Source: Maratus speciosus
Taxonomy: Eukaryota > Arthropoda > Arachnida > Araneae > Salticidae
Reading direction: 5' to 3'
DNA: 64,000 bases
Assembly: GCA_963932465.1 (NCBI GenBank)
Contig: OZ010788.1
Coordinates: forward strand, 196,046,559-196,110,558
Shown: positions 1 through 11,844 of the stretch, piece after piece
How positions within the stretch are numbered: position 1 is the stretch's first letter
How the letters are laid out: every line of letters begins with the position of its first letter
Translations under genes and position numbers: made by a program
The notes under the pieces: generated by a model
Told to the model about the DNA's origin: nothing
The model's database searches: none
What the model saw: the letters and a program-made list of their open reading frames with translations, nothing else

Positions 1-1723
1 AATTAAACTGTCGTCTCTAAAAAATAACGTTATGTTATATAAGCCAGGCGTAAAACAAAGCAAATGTATCATTGTACGGGACAATCTCTACTGCAATTTT
101 TTTAACGTCTAAACGTCGTTCATTTTCAATTTTTATACCGTCGTATAGGGAAAAAAAGTACTTTTAAATGCAATTTGTTTGAAAACTGCATCTCAATTTA
201 TTTTTGAGATACTAATTTGTTTGTACTTTTTAACGAAATATTTTTAATGTTGGCAACTGAAATACTCCATTTCTGTAGAAAGTAAAGGAAAAATAGTTGG
301 AAAATAGTAGACTATTATATCTTTTTGTTGCCATTTTGCCATAATAAAAAAAAAGGGAATTAAAATTCAGGCTATTTTTTAAAAATATATAAATGAATAA
401 ATTAAGAATATAAATGAATAAATTCTGATAAAACATGGAGCTATTATAAACTATAGTTAATTTTAAGTATTTATTAATGTTACAAAAAAGTGAAGGCACG
501 TGAATCATTAGATAGCCGATTTTTTTTTTTTTTTTTTTTTGGTCGAGTTTCTTGAATGTCGACATCGCTTTTTGCTGGAATTATGTATTATTCTGCGATA
601 GTGGCGTCATAGGCATACGTTTTTGTAGATGTTGTTTAAGACCGGATTGTAAATGTGGAATTTTTCAGCGAATGCGAATGGCATCATTTTATATAAAATA
701 AAAGTGTGTGCTTCAAGTCTTAAAACTGAAATATGTTTCGCACTATCTATATTTATTTACATACTTTTTTTTCATCTGGGGAAACACTAAATTCTGAAAA
801 AGCAGAATTCCTGTTTTCTACTTATAACATTTTTTCAGACAGCAATGAATTTTTTTTTTTAACTCTGCGCTGCGTCTTACTTGATTACCATCTTTTATTA
901 GGAATATTTATGCTTTTATTTGAACATTCTCTTTAAAAAATCTCAGATGAAGCTATATTTCTTTGTTATAAACTTCCATAACAAACCATAATACGAATCA
1001 ATAGAAATATAAATTATCGATTTTTTGAAGCAATATTTTCTGTATTTCAAACAAATAGTATAGGTATTCTAAGTACAACTTATTATATTTTTCAACATTT
1101 TCATCGTACATGTTTGACATTTCCCGTATCTATTTTTAGAGGAAACATAATAAACAAAAATTTTCAGTTTAATTTTTTCACATACTTTTCTTTTTTAATA
1201 TTTAACTGGATTCTCTTAGTTTTTAAAATGATAGACACAGGCAATAAAAAACTCAGTCCAGTCTTGTAATGTAGTAACAGAAATAGAACTTAATAGAAAA
1301 AACATCATAAAGGTTATTATTATTTTATTTTAGAGAGAGAAATATAACAAACAAATTTCTGAAAATTATTGGAAACGTCAACGCTCAATATTTAATAATC
1401 TGACTGGCGGTAATTTATGTTTTTTCACACAATTTGCTTTTTATAAATGAAAATCTATTTACAATTAGAATAAAGACTTTTAAATGTAAAATTAAAAATA
1501 TATAAGCATGGATTTTCTTTACAAGTTGAATATTTAGTTAAACTTTTTAAAATTAAGTTACTCTTCAATTATTATAACACTAAGTAATTACTTTTAAAAT
1601 TACAAACGAGTTACAAAAAAACATTTGAAAAAGCAGCTATAAAGGTATGTAATTAACTTAAAAACAGCGAATGAAACAACACAATATTAATTGTAATTTT
1701 ACTTTCGGTTGACGGGTATTGTT
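1..1723. other. AT-rich DNA with no recognisable gene
   Basis: Very AT-rich sequence with homopolymer runs, including a poly-T tract at about 520-540. The open frames at 230-565 (minus) and 733-936 (plus) are low-complexity Phe/Leu/Ile/Tyr/Lys strings with no motif. Apart from the dispersed repeat copy at 131-296 I see no structure here. Confidence 0.7.
131..296 (+). repeat. dispersed repeat, copy A (partner at 23981-24146)
   Basis: The segment from ACCGTCGTATAG to the run GAAAGTAAAGG is found again at 23981-24146 in the same orientation. Shared blocks include ACTTTTAAATGCAATTTGTT, the phrase around CATCTCAATTT, and a final TCCAT..CTGT..AAAGTAAAGG block. No terminal repeats or target duplication are visible, so the class is unknown; these may be fragments of a longer element. 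Confidence 0.65.
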
Positions 1724-1980
1724 CACTGTAAAAAAAATCCGACCAGTTTTCCTGTAGGAATCGGAAAAATAGTTGCCCTTATCGTACCGGAAAATTTTCC
1801 GACCCAGCTCGGAATAAAATCCGTATAAAAAAGGAAATAGTCAATAAAACGGTATTTTACTGATTTTATTCCGATTTTAGGTATTTTATTCCGAGCTGGG
1901 TAGGAAATTTTTCCGGTACGATAAGGGCAACTATTTTTCCGATTCCTACAGGACAACTGGTCGTATTTTTTTTTTACTGT
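1724..1980. mobile_element. palindromic MITE, CACTGTAAA family, copy 1
   Basis: Nearly the whole element is an inverted repeat. The left arm carries TAGGAATCGGAAAAATAGTT and GCCCTTATCGTACCGGAA; the right arm carries their complements. The two arms meet at about 1850 around the ATTTTATTCCG/CGGAATAAAAT blocks. It starts CACTGTAAAAAAA; the right end reads TTTTTACTGT, slightly altered. No coding capacity; the frame at 1723-1956 on the minus strand is a by-product of the palindrome. A second copy lies at 2976-3212, and 20367-20756 has the same termini but a different body. The terminal motif suggests a Tc1/mariner-type MITE, but that is inference. Confidence 0.8.
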
Positions 1981-2672
1981 ATTCTGATAAATCTGATTTC
2001 AAAAATGTTTTTTTGAAATATAGTAATTTTTTGTCTATAAACTATCGAAAATTAATATATGTATGCATATTATAAATTAAAGATGATCATCTGTCGCAAA
2101 ACTTTGTTTTTTTTTTAAATTTTCAATGATAAACTTTGTTAATCGAATATCGATATCACATAAATGACGTATTTTTCTGGATCAGCGGCACAGTATTTTA
2201 TTTGCAAATAGCTAAATGATGAATGCTGTGATTGTAATTGTAACATTATTCTTGAAAATGGTAATTGTAAAATATCAGTAACAACCAATGAATATTATTT
2301 ATCAAGAAAACGCATTATTTCCCCTATAATATGAATGTTCTAGAAAGGCCTATAATATGCCCTCGCTTCACGTATGATGAATACAGTTTGCTTTTTTAAA
2401 TTTTAATCAATGTTCGCATTTTATATTATGAAGAATATAATATAATACAGAAAAATTACCTGGAAATAAAAGCAATTTCTGAAAATTCAAATCACTGCAC
2501 TTACCTAAAAAAGAGAAAACACATTAAAATAATGTAAAAAGTTATGTATAATTCAATAAAATTTAATTAATTTGATGAACACTTTTTTATATATGCTCTA
2601 TTATTAGTGTCAAACTAAAAAAAATAATAATTTAAAAGCTATTAAAACAATCTTTTTTCATATCGTAACGAT
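1981..2672. other. AT-rich spacer, nothing recognised
   Basis: No open frame of interest, terminal repeat or tandem repeat was seen between the first MITE and the TTAA element. Confidence 0.6.
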
Positions 2673-2676
2673 TTAA

Positions 2677-3330
2677 GGGTGTATTCCAATCCAAACTCCT
2701 TATTTTCTGATACATTTTTAAATTCAGTTTTGCTCTCAAACGCATCAAACTGGGAAATCCTCTTATTTAGAAACTACATTATGTGCCGTTTCTTTCGATT
2801 TTTTGATAAATGCAGAAAATATTGTAAAAAATTGTGCCAAATTTGGCGTTTTGAACCGAATATTTCGAAGCGGAAATCTGGGAATGAAAAAAATGGCCAT
2901 ACTGAGAAAATAATTGTTTAAAACTCAAATTCCAATTAATTGAGCGAAAAATAAAATCACACGCCCTCTTATACACACTGTAAAAAAAAATACTGCTAGT
3001 TTTTCGGTAGGAATCGGAAAAATAGTTGCCCTTATCGTACCGGAATAATTTCCGACCCAGCTTGGAATAAAATCCGTAAAAATAAGGAAATAGTCAGTAA
3101 AACGATATTTTACGGATTTTATTCCGAGCTGGTTTGGAAATTATTCCGGTACGATAAGGGCAACTATTTTTCCTATTCCTACCGGAAAACTGGCATTATT
3201 TTTTTTACAGTGCATCTCTTCAAAAATCACCGCAGCAAGTTTCATGTTTTTACTTTTAAAAATGAGTCTGAAAATGTCTTAGAAAATTTCGAGCTGTTGA
3301 GGATGGAAAAATATTTTTTCGAATACACCC
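2677..3330. mobile_element. TTAA-flanked element with GGGTGTATTC termini, interrupted by a MITE
   Basis: Left end TTAA+GGGTGTATTC (TTAA at 2673-2676) and right end GAATACACCC+TTAA (TTAA at 3331-3334) form 10-bp perfect terminal inverted repeats inside a TTAA duplication. TTAA targets are typical of the piggyBac superfamily, so a piggyBac-type MITE is the likeliest class. Without the nested 237-bp MITE at 2976-3212 the element would be about 417 bp. The frames at 2679-2921 and 2779-2976 fall inside it and show no transposase motif. Confidence 0.72.
2976..3212. mobile_element. palindromic MITE, CACTGTAAA family, copy 2 (nested)
   Basis: Same body as the element at 1724-1980 (TAGGAATCGGAAAAATAGTT, GCCCTTATCGTACCGGAA and their complements). 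It has intact ends, CACTGTAAAAA on the left and TTTTTACAGTG on the right. The flanks read ..ACA|CACTG and CAGTG|CAT, so the target duplication is at best 2 bp (CA). It lies inside the TTAA element at 2677-3330 and is therefore the younger insertion. Confidence 0.82.
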
Positions 3331-3334
3331 TTAA

Positions 3335-6116
3335 GAATCACGATACTTTCTTTAATAGGATATAATATGTTTTATGAACAGTTGCAATCATAAAAGAGCG
3401 CGATAGCCGCACTTACGTTTTGGCAGTCATATGTCAATGTATTACAATGAAATACTGTTATACTGTAAATATCAATACATAAATGTTAGCTTTAACAACT
3501 TTTAAAATTTTAATATTAACTGCTTCACTGTTAAAATTTTGCAACAAACTGTCTAGTCAATAATATTGTCAATAGCCCGTTGCGCATGATAATATAGTCA
3601 AGTAACAGTTATGTTTAAAAACGGTCGACTGACTGGACAGTTTGCTGCGGATTTTTAAGTGTGATGGATAAGGTTTAGGTGCTAATAGGGGTTAGGAGCA
3701 ATGTGTTAGGTTAATACGTTTAGGAGATATCAGTTTCTTGAAGATCGGGGCCCACTTAACCTCTGAATCTAGGTAAAACACAGTATCTTTTTAGGGGCCC
3801 CTTTCATTCCGCAAAAGTTTTCTAAATACTACTATACATGAAATATTCATCAATGCTATTAGTATTATTCCCGGGGTTCACAACCGAGTTCGCATAGAAT
3901 TCCATTAAACAGTTTTTTTATGTTCCCTGCATACAGATAATTTTAATGCATATAGCTGTTGTGTACTCAGTTACCCAGGTCGTTCCTAAAACAATCACAT
4001 CAGGATGCAATATGATTAATTAAAATCCCATTGATCACATTCATATCTCCTGCTTAAATCAGTTTCCAGAAGTAGTGTGTGGATTTTGTCTTACAGTAGG
4101 TAAACTTTCCCTTCCAAAAAAATTTTAAATGCACCATAAAAAAGAAAATGGGAATTAGCGGACATATTTCAGCGCCATTTGGGGGTCCTCTTAAATTTTA
4201 GATTAGGAACCTCGTACTTCACGTGGCTTTTGGATAATCAGGCTCTGTTGAAGGTGACATGACACGCTATAAGCCAGATGTGCAATATTCGGATTTAGTG
4301 TTGAAGTTATTCAATAAACAAATTACAGAAGCCTTATCCTTATCAATTAATTTGTTTATTTATTGTATCAGATTTTAAAAACAATCGCGAGGTCTTTAAA
4401 AATTAGATTTTACAAAAAAGTGTATATCTTTATATATTCATATATTTTTTAAATTGCGTGCCAAACTTGTGGGTCGCACGACATGAAGTAGAGGACCACA
4501 TGTGGGTCGCGTAGTGAAGACCAGTGTTTTTTTTTTTTCATGGCAAGCTTTGGCCAATAGACTTTCATTTTCTTCATCAAACTTTCAAACTTTCATCACT
4601 TTTTTAAAGCACCACTGTTTGAAGTACCATTCTATTTTTCTCTCGCGAATTTTGAATAATAAACGTTCATTTTCTCAGGGCTCAAAATGGTCAGTTTTTT
4701 TAATTCCAGCATTTCTGAAGGAAAAAAAATCTTAATAAGTTTTTACAACATTTGCAACAAAAATAATCTTTGATTTAAGGTTTCTGCCAAATATATATGA
4801 AAAATCTAAGAAAATATTTCTTTGAAAAAAAAGTGTATTCAAAAAGTGGACCAAGTGGGAATCCTGTTTCTTGTGCCACATGATTTAAATGAAGGAAAAA
4901 AATGCAAAATAATTAAAGAGTAACGAGCGTTGGCCATAAAAAAATTGCCATATTTTTTTTTTTTTTTTCGTGGGAAAAAAAAAAAATCATGGCCATTTTT
5001 TTCCCATTCTGACCAGAAAATCAGAGTTCTACTTTTTACGACTGCTCTTTCATCTTCACCTAACACTTCATTTATAATGACTGTTTCATAATAATGGAAT
5101 CTATGAAAATGATCCATTCTAAAGGTATAAGTTCGATTGAAAAAAAATATTTAATACTTTGAGCAGAAAGAAGAGGCTACACCTACAATTTTTATGCCAC
5201 TAATAGAATCACGTAGCTGCCAATTTGGGCGGTTTTGTTACCTCTAAAATTTAATACAAATTTTTACCATATTTAATCGTTGACAATTGTTAGATGTCGG
5301 CAATTGAATTCGGCCAAATTATCTGGCTAAGTTTTAGTAGTAAGAAAAAATCTTAGAAATTGGTAGCTATGCAGTAGGATAATACTGCAGCAAAATATTT
5401 TTTTTTTTTTTAAATCAGCAAAATCCACATTCAACAAACAAAAAACTATCAAGGGCTTTTTCAATTAAACAATTTTATCCGGGTTTTCCTTAAAAATAAC
5501 GGAAATTTAAATCAAACAAATGTTACTAGTACCATAAAAATGAATGAAATAAATGAAAATTTATATTTCATCTCTTTAGTTGGGGACGATTTGTGTAAAT
5601 GAGCTTTATCCGAGATTTTTGCTTATCCGAGGTGAGCTTGGTCCGTATTAACTGGGATAATCGACACTTTACTTTATAAATGCTACTCGTTCTATACTCC
5701 CTAGAAAGGATGTTGTAGTCTATCTCAACTATGTATATCAATCTCATTATGTTTGAAATAGCGTAACATCAATAAAATGCAACGCAAATGATTATCCGCG
5801 TAGGAAGTCTTTATGTGTCCCTGTAGCCGAACTATGAATGCTACTCACTTCATTTTCAATGCCGAACATTCTATTAACTCTTACAGGACCATAAGGTTGT
5901 AAGAGTAAATATTAGTATGTGACTGTTTATTTTGCTTTGTTTAGAATAAAATAAATAAAAATCATAAAAAAATGCATAAGAATGTGGAGAGGTTTTTTTA
6001 TGCAAAATATTTTTCTCAGTGGACTATGAAGGTAACACAAATTGTAGTTAGGCTTGTTATGCAGTGTCTTTTATTTATTGGTTTATTATAACAAAATGTT
6101 AACTAAAATAATTATG
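3335..6116. other. intergenic DNA with weak transposon-end traces
   Basis: No gene seen. Faint resemblances only: CTTTTGGATAATCAGGCTC at about 4227 looks like a pogo/Tigger terminus. The stretch at about 4455-4528 has two TGTGGGTCGC-type motifs like a hAT end. Poly-purine and poly-pyrimidine tracts lie near 4950-4990. The minus frame at 4839-5117 and the plus frame at 4502-4735 show no protein motif. Confidence 0.5.
5584..5676. mobile_element. possible pogo/Tigger terminal relic
   Basis: The segment contains TTTATCCGAG, GCTTATCCGAGG and GGGATAATCGACACTTTAC. Pogo/Tigger elements typically end in TACAGTAaa..TCGATTATCC, and read on the minus strand this stretch gives AGTAAAGTGTCGATTATCCC. No matching left end or transposase was found nearby, so this is a tentative solo end. 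Confidence 0.35.
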
Positions 6117-6118
6117 TA

Positions 6119-7697
6119 CAGTGGAGGTCAAAAGTTTCCGGCCAGTTAGTTTCTTTGATTTGTTTGACAGAACGTTTCAGCGAAAAAGAAGCACAATTGC
6201 TCCAAAAATTAGGAATAAGCAAATTACCTCTGACCACGTGATCATTTTGATTGGATACTTAAGATATTTGATGCAAAGTGGAGGAATTCGAAATTCGCGC
6301 GTGCAAAAGTTTCCGGCCATTCGTCATCCATTAGTTTTTGCTATCGCTAAAGTGTTTTTTTGGCCATGTTTGTTAATTAATCAACATGAATAACGTATTT
6401 GAAATTCAAAAATGAAAAGTTTAACAATTTATTGTTCCTAAACGAGTGATTTGCTTGTTGCTAATGGGACAATCCTCTCGTGAGATTGCGGCGAAGTTTT
6501 CGATCGGAAAATTTGCTGTAAAAAATATTTTAAAAAATATATAAAGATGGTCATGGCCTTCGGAACTTGCCACGGTACAGGGGACCCCAGAGGACGACTA
6601 TTCTTGTGGACAGAATTATCAGAAGAAAAGCAGTTGATGACCCGCGTAAAAATGCCGCTGCAGTTCCACGCAATTTACGGTGTTAAAATATTGCTGAAAT
6701 AAGTCTGCTTACAGTGTCAAGAGGCTTATGTGACGTAGAACTTTACGGAAGAGTCAGTGTTAAAAAACCTTTCATAAGTAAAAAAATTCAGAGGGTCCGA
6801 CTGGCGTTTGCGAAGTAATACAAAGACTGGTCAAGTGAAAACTGGAGAAAAGTACTATTTTCCGATGAATCGAAGTTCAATCTTTTTGGGAGTAATAAAA
6901 GACATTACAACCGATGACCTAAAATCAAAAGATAAGATGCGAGATATATTATTCCTACAATGAAGCATAGCGGAAGACACGTTATGCTGTGGGAAGCATT
7001 TTCTGGAAAATGTGCCTGTCCGTTATTTGAAATCCGCGGCAAGATGAATAGTGCAATGCATAAGGATGTCTTGCAAGATCATTTGCTGCCTTATTGGAGG
7101 AAAAATTGTGGTCGCAACTATTTGTTCCATCATGATAACGACCAAAAGCATACATGCAAGCTCGTCAAGCAGTGACTTTCGCACAAAAAATTCCGCTTTT
7201 GAAATGGACAGCCCAATCATCCGATCTGAATCCAATAGAAAATCTTTGAAACTAACTTAGAAACGTGTGTGGAATTATAAATATTCCAATTCAGCACCAT
7301 TTTCACAAAAATTGCAAGAACGGTATACAAAACTTAACACTGATGATCTACAACCGCTCATTGAATCGATGCCCCGTTGCTGCGCCGCAGTACTTATTGC
7401 TAAATGTATGAATACAAAATACTAATTGTAAATGTTATTGATCACTGTTATTTTCTGTTATAACACCATTTTTTTCCAAACTTACCAAGGTGCCGGAAAC
7501 TTGAGAACATGCGTTTTTTTTTTTCAATTAATTTTGTCAATTAAATTTATTAATATTTAATTTTTGTTCCATAAATAAGTTTTTAACTGTTATGTCAATA
7601 AAGTATATAAGTATCACTTTGAGATTCCTCTTCATATGCGTATACTTACAAATTAACCAAAAATTTTATGCTGGCCGGAAACTTTTGACCGCCACTG
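6119..7697 (+). mobile_element. Tc1-family DNA transposon, complete ends, IR/DR type, inactive
   Basis: The termini are CAGTGGAGGTCAAAAGTTTC on the left and its complement, with one mismatch over 27 bp, on the right. TA duplications lie at 6117-6118 and 7698-7699. Inner copies of the terminal motif lie about 175 bp in from the left end (CAAAAGTTTCCGGCCA at 6304) and about 182 bp in from the right end (CCGGAAACTTGAGA at 7493). That is the inverted-repeat/direct-repeat layout in which transposase binds two sites per end. The 1579-bp length is normal for an autonomous Tc1-like element. The single gene inside is broken. Confidence 0.93.
6412..7420 (+). pseudogene. Tc1-like DD34E transposase pseudogene
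   Basis: Would cut and paste the surrounding element at TA sites. Read across frames, the order is: an N-terminal helix-turn-helix piece at about 6460 (MGQSSREIAAKFSIGKFAV); a second DNA-binding region near 6560-6680 with basic residues; the first catalytic Asp in VLFSDESKFNLFG near 6858; RHVMLWEAFSGKC near 6980; the second Asp in FHHDNDQKHT (7134-7136); and the catalytic Glu in DLNPIEN (7238-7240). The spacing fits DD34E once one frameshift is allowed. The C-terminal LIESMPRCCAAVLIAK lies near 7350. Stops occur after the HTH and within FAK-stop-YKDW, with frameshifts near 7175, so it cannot be functional. The longest surviving open piece is 6960-7175. Confidence 0.9.
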
Positions 7698-7699
7698 TA

Positions 7700-7951
7700 T
7701 ATTAAAATGTTAATGTAATTCTGTAAGATCAATTCAGTGCAAAATTGAAGCATTTGCGCATACGTGAAATGAAATTTAGAACGTCTTCAATTCAGAGGAA
7801 AGAAGGAAGAGTTCCGACTAGCGTAGTGGTATTTTTGTAGAGGACGCGGCTTCCACCACAACGCCTAGAAAATGATTTCTGTAATATTTTTAACGATAAT
7901 TCATTTCAATAATGTCATATTTTATTACGAGGAGAAGTTATATGATTTGTA

Positions 7952-7983
<32 letters not shown>

Positions 7984-8869
7984 TGAATGTTTTATAATTG
8001 TAAAAAAATGTAACACCCAACAATATTAAAAAATAATTTTATATTTAAAATATTTAAGCTAAAATATTATTCATGAAATTATCAATTAAATAAATTGAGC
8101 TAATCTAAAACTTTTGTTATATTTTCTGACCATTATCAAGAATATACATGTGTGTGCGTCAGAAAGAGGAGTTTGTCATTCTTTTCCGTAAAAAATTAAA
8201 AAGAAAACAGAAAAAAATATTCATATAAGAGCTATAAGAAAAATACCTTGATATTCATGGTTTAATATTTAAAAGATGTATAAAAATGTGTAATAAAATT
8301 CAAATAATAAAAAAATATATATTATAAATCGTTAGCTGCATCATGCTTCAAATTTAGGTTTTTTGAGAATGAGACTGATAAAAATAAAATTCATGGCAGC
8401 TTTTAATGGTCGTACAGGGGTTAAAAAAATAGAAAATACTAAATACTAAATATTGTTATTTTTCAAAAAAAAAAAAAAAAAAAAAAAATTGAGACCGTAG
8501 TTTGTAAAAAAAAATGCTCTACCCATCATTTTTAATTAAACTTCTGATAAAAAGCAAGCACATTTGGCTATAAATTATAAACTTAAAATTCTTTCACTTC
8601 ATTGAATAAACTAGATTGACAGCACCATCTATCGCCTTAAATCTATATGAATCATATAATATAGCAACTTGTCGCAATTTCAATACTTAATTTAAAAGCA
8701 ATTAATTAAAAATTCAAGAATTTTTCTGATGAAACATTCAAGTTATTTACCATAAATCTTGACGGGTACTATCTAGTACTACATTACTATACAAAATGAT
8801 GTGCTAATTATGATATTCTGCGAAGCAATTTATTTTGGTTGTGAAGCAAAGATGGACATTGCCACATAG
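7700..8869. other. AT-rich spacer with microsatellites
   Basis: Holds a (TTA)n run at about 7955-7984 and a poly-A run at about 8465-8488. No gene, terminal repeat or palindrome was recognised. Confidence 0.6.
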
Positions 8870-8871
8870 TA

Positions 8872-9288
8872 TATGGGAACGTCCACTGTTACTCTTGTGA
8901 CCATTCGTGCGGTTTTTTACAAATACTTGCAATTATTTTACTATAAAATATAATTAAGATAAAAAGTGATATAACCAGTAAAATACTATTGTGCTCCACT
9001 CATTTAATATATATCTAATTTGTAACAAAAAGCATTTCCCTTGTCTATATAATCAATCAAAATTTTGTTACTCTTGTGACCAGAGTGTCACAAGGATCAT
9101 TTAATGTATATATAAGTAAGGTTTTTTTTTTGTTATAAATTAGATATATGTTTGTGTGTGGAACACAGTTGGTATTTACCTGGTTATATCAATTTTTTAT
9201 CTTACTTAAATTTTGTAATAAAATAATTGGAATTATATACGAAAATTTGCTCTAATTATCACAAGAGTAACGAATGGACGTTCCCATA
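8872..9288. mobile_element. foldback MITE with TATGGGAACGTCCA termini
   Basis: Left end TATGGGAACGTCCA and right end TGGACGTTCCCATA, with TA on both sides (8870-8871 and 9289-9290). Inside the ends, GTTACTCTTGTGA is mirrored by TCACAAGAGTAACG. Further in, GGTATTTACCTGGTTATATC mirrors GATATAACCAGTAAAATAC, so much of the 417 bp can fold on itself. Related CTTGTGACCA/TGTCACAAGG blocks sit near the centre. No coding capacity. A Tc1/mariner-superfamily MITE is likely from the TA target, but the family is not identified. Confidence 0.82.
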
Positions 9289-9556
9289 TATATTATGCGT
9301 CTATTTTCTTTACAGCGTTTAGCGCAGTTTGCACATCTTTTACGTAATTGCGTTCGGCATACGTTCTATTTTAACATTCTGTATAAAAAATGCAGATAAG
9401 GTTATAATTTACTAAATACGATAATCACCAATTTTTAAATGGGGGAAAATGTTTCCATTAGACGTGGAAGGGTTAAACCTCAACAGCTTATAAAAATTTA
9501 AAGCAATCCATTAAAGCACAGACAGACAGACGGCAGTCAGACAAGCCGAATTCATA

Positions 9557-9923
9557 AACACTTTTCAACTAATAAATAAGCTGGGCAATCACACCATGAA
9601 AAAGTTACTGTAAAAATTTACCGTGAAAACAAAACTAATCGTAATGTTACTAAATGGTGTATATACAATAATGAATAGTTAAAAACTAAACAAATATTAA
9701 AATTAAATTAAAATACTTAATATCGAGATTTCGACCAACTTCTATGACCTTCATCAGGAAAATGAGGTTACGTTACTTTTAATATTTAAATGAACAGAGT
9801 CTAACCGTCTTGAATTGAGAAGTTCGTTCAGTATTGTGTATAAACCATTTAGTAACATTGCAGTTAGTTTTATTTTTTACGATAAAATTTTACAGTAACT
9901 TTTCAACTATGTTGAAAAGTGTT
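9557..9923. mobile_element. foldback element with AACACTTTTCAAC termini
   Basis: Perfect 13-bp terminal inverted repeats, AACACTTTTCAAC and GTTGAAAAGTGTT. Inner arms of about 75 bp pair AAAGTTACTGTAAAAATTT and AATGTTACTAAATGGT with their complements near 9860-9905. The centre includes CTTCTATGACCTTCATCAGG. No coding frame. No target duplication was confirmed. Confidence 0.72.
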
Positions 9924-10273
9924 AAAAAATAATCAATTTTGCAATTACAAGTGCAGAAACTAAATCATATTATTTGATTGATTCCTAAAGCACTCTAAAG
10001 TTAAGAAATTCTAGAAAAGTAATAAATATTTCTTAAAATGACTTGAAGCAAAATTTCCCTCATTCTCAACTTGTGAAATAAACCGCATACCTTACATACT
10101 TCTGATAATTACTTCCAATTTTTGAAATGAAGGCAAGCATTTTTTTAAATATCTTTATTAATATTTTATAGAAAACTGAAAAGGTTTGGAAAATAAGTAA
10201 TTTGTAAGCAATATTTTGAATTGGGGTTTAATGATGTACGTGTAAAGTCCAAAAAACTAATTTTAAATTTATA
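9924..10273. other. AT-rich spacer, nothing recognised
   Basis: Unstructured AT-rich sequence between two foldback elements. Confidence 0.6.
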
Positions 10274-10700
10274 CAAATGCACAGCTGCCAACTTTTATTC
10301 TTTTTTCCTACCTTTATACACTATATGGCCAACTTGCAACAATATTGGCCACTTGCAATTTTAGATTTCTTTTAAATATCTAAAAAAATACACGAGGAAT
10401 TATCCTTAAACTCCAGGTTTGTAAACAAAATAGTATATGTCATATATTTCCGCGAAGATTTTTTTCCGGAAACCCCATAGGGGACCATCAACAAATTGAA
10501 AAAGAACGAATATCTTTTCGATAGCCCTGTCAAAAATGTAGCAAAAGCGTTCAAACTGTAGAACATGATTCAGTGGCTTATTGTAAAGAATGTGTGTTCA
10601 TTTTTATGAGGATAGCATGAATACTCGAAGAGAAATTCGGGTTTTCATAAAAACAGTCTCCAATATTGCCAAGTTTTTTGCTTATAATTTACGGAATTCT

Positions 10701-10701
<1 letters not shown>

Positions 10702-10743
<42 letters not shown>
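10702..10743 (+). repeat. poly-A tract (about 42 nt)
   Basis: Long uninterrupted A run inside the left arm of the 1.6-kb inverted repeat. The matching place in the right arm (about 11385) has only a short T-rich stretch, so the tract expanded on one side. Confidence 0.9.
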
Positions 10744-10747
<4 letters not shown>

Positions 10748-11777
10748 TTTTCAAAAAATATGACAAATAATATTGTACATAATACCCTGCAATCAGAATT
10801 AAAATATAGTAAGAATTGTTTGAAAAATGAACAGGTTTAGTAAATAATGTTTCACTGTGCATGCCCGAACGCAAACAAAATATATTGTGCATAATGTGTT
10901 AGCTAAATGTATAGAGCAACTTTTGTAAAAGTCTCAAAAACATAGCTTGTAAATTCTGAAAATTATCGTTGATAGAATCAGCTGAAAATCCGTTGTTCCC
11001 AAAATGAAGCAAAAAGATGAGGGGCTGTATCCATATATCCATTGATTAGTGCCAAAATATCATACACAATATTGCACGCACTACTGTATTTGGATACAAC
11101 CCCTCATCGTTTCGCTTCCTTTTGCGAATATCGGATTTTGAGCTTATTCTATCAACGATAATTTTCAGACTTTTCAAACTATGTTTTTGAGATGTTCACA
11201 AAAGTTGCTCTATACATTTAGCTAACACATTATGCAAATTATATTTTGACTACATTCGGGCATGCGCAGTGAATCATTATTTAGTAAACGCGCTCATTTT
11301 TCATACAATTTTAATTATTTTTATTTCTGATTGCGGGGTATTGTGTACAATGTTTGTTGTCATATTTTCTGAAAATAACTTTTTTTATATATTGAGAACT
11401 TAACAAATTTTAAGCAAAAAACTTGGCAAAATTTAGGACTCTTTTTATAAAAACTTTAATTTCTCTACGGGTATATTTTCTATCCTCATAAAAATGAACA
11501 CAGTTTATTACAATAAGGCACTTAATCAAAATCTAAAGTTAGAACGCTTTAGCTACATTAGTTTTGACAGGGTTATCCAAAAGATATTCGTTGTTTTTCA
11601 ATTTGTTGACGGTCCCCTATGAGGACTCGGGGAAAAATCCTCATGGAAATGTATGACCTGTACTATTCTGTTTACACACCTGGAGTTTCAGGATAATTCC
11701 TCATGTAGTTTTTTAGATATTTAACAAAACGTCTAAAATCGCAAGTGGCCGGTCACCTTTGGCCATATAGAGTATTT

Positions 11778-11844
11778 GAACCGAAGAATTTGCCTTATTT
11801 AATCATCGAAAACTGAGGATTAAATAAGTAAAATTCTTCCGTTC
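11778..11844. mobile_element. 67-bp palindromic insertion in the right arm
   Basis: A small self-complementary segment, with GAA..GAAGAATTTGCCTTATTT on one side and AAATAAGTAAAATTCTTC..TTC on the other. It interrupts the right arm between GGCCATATAGAGTATTT and GTGGTAGGAAAAAAG. The left arm (near 10304-10330) runs continuously through the same place. It therefore looks like a tiny MITE or hairpin insertion younger than the large inverted repeat. Confidence 0.65.

Noticed and set aside
4839..5117. 92-codon minus-strand frame as a gene
   Set aside because: It contains a homopolymer-encoded Phe/Lys stretch and no recognisable domain.
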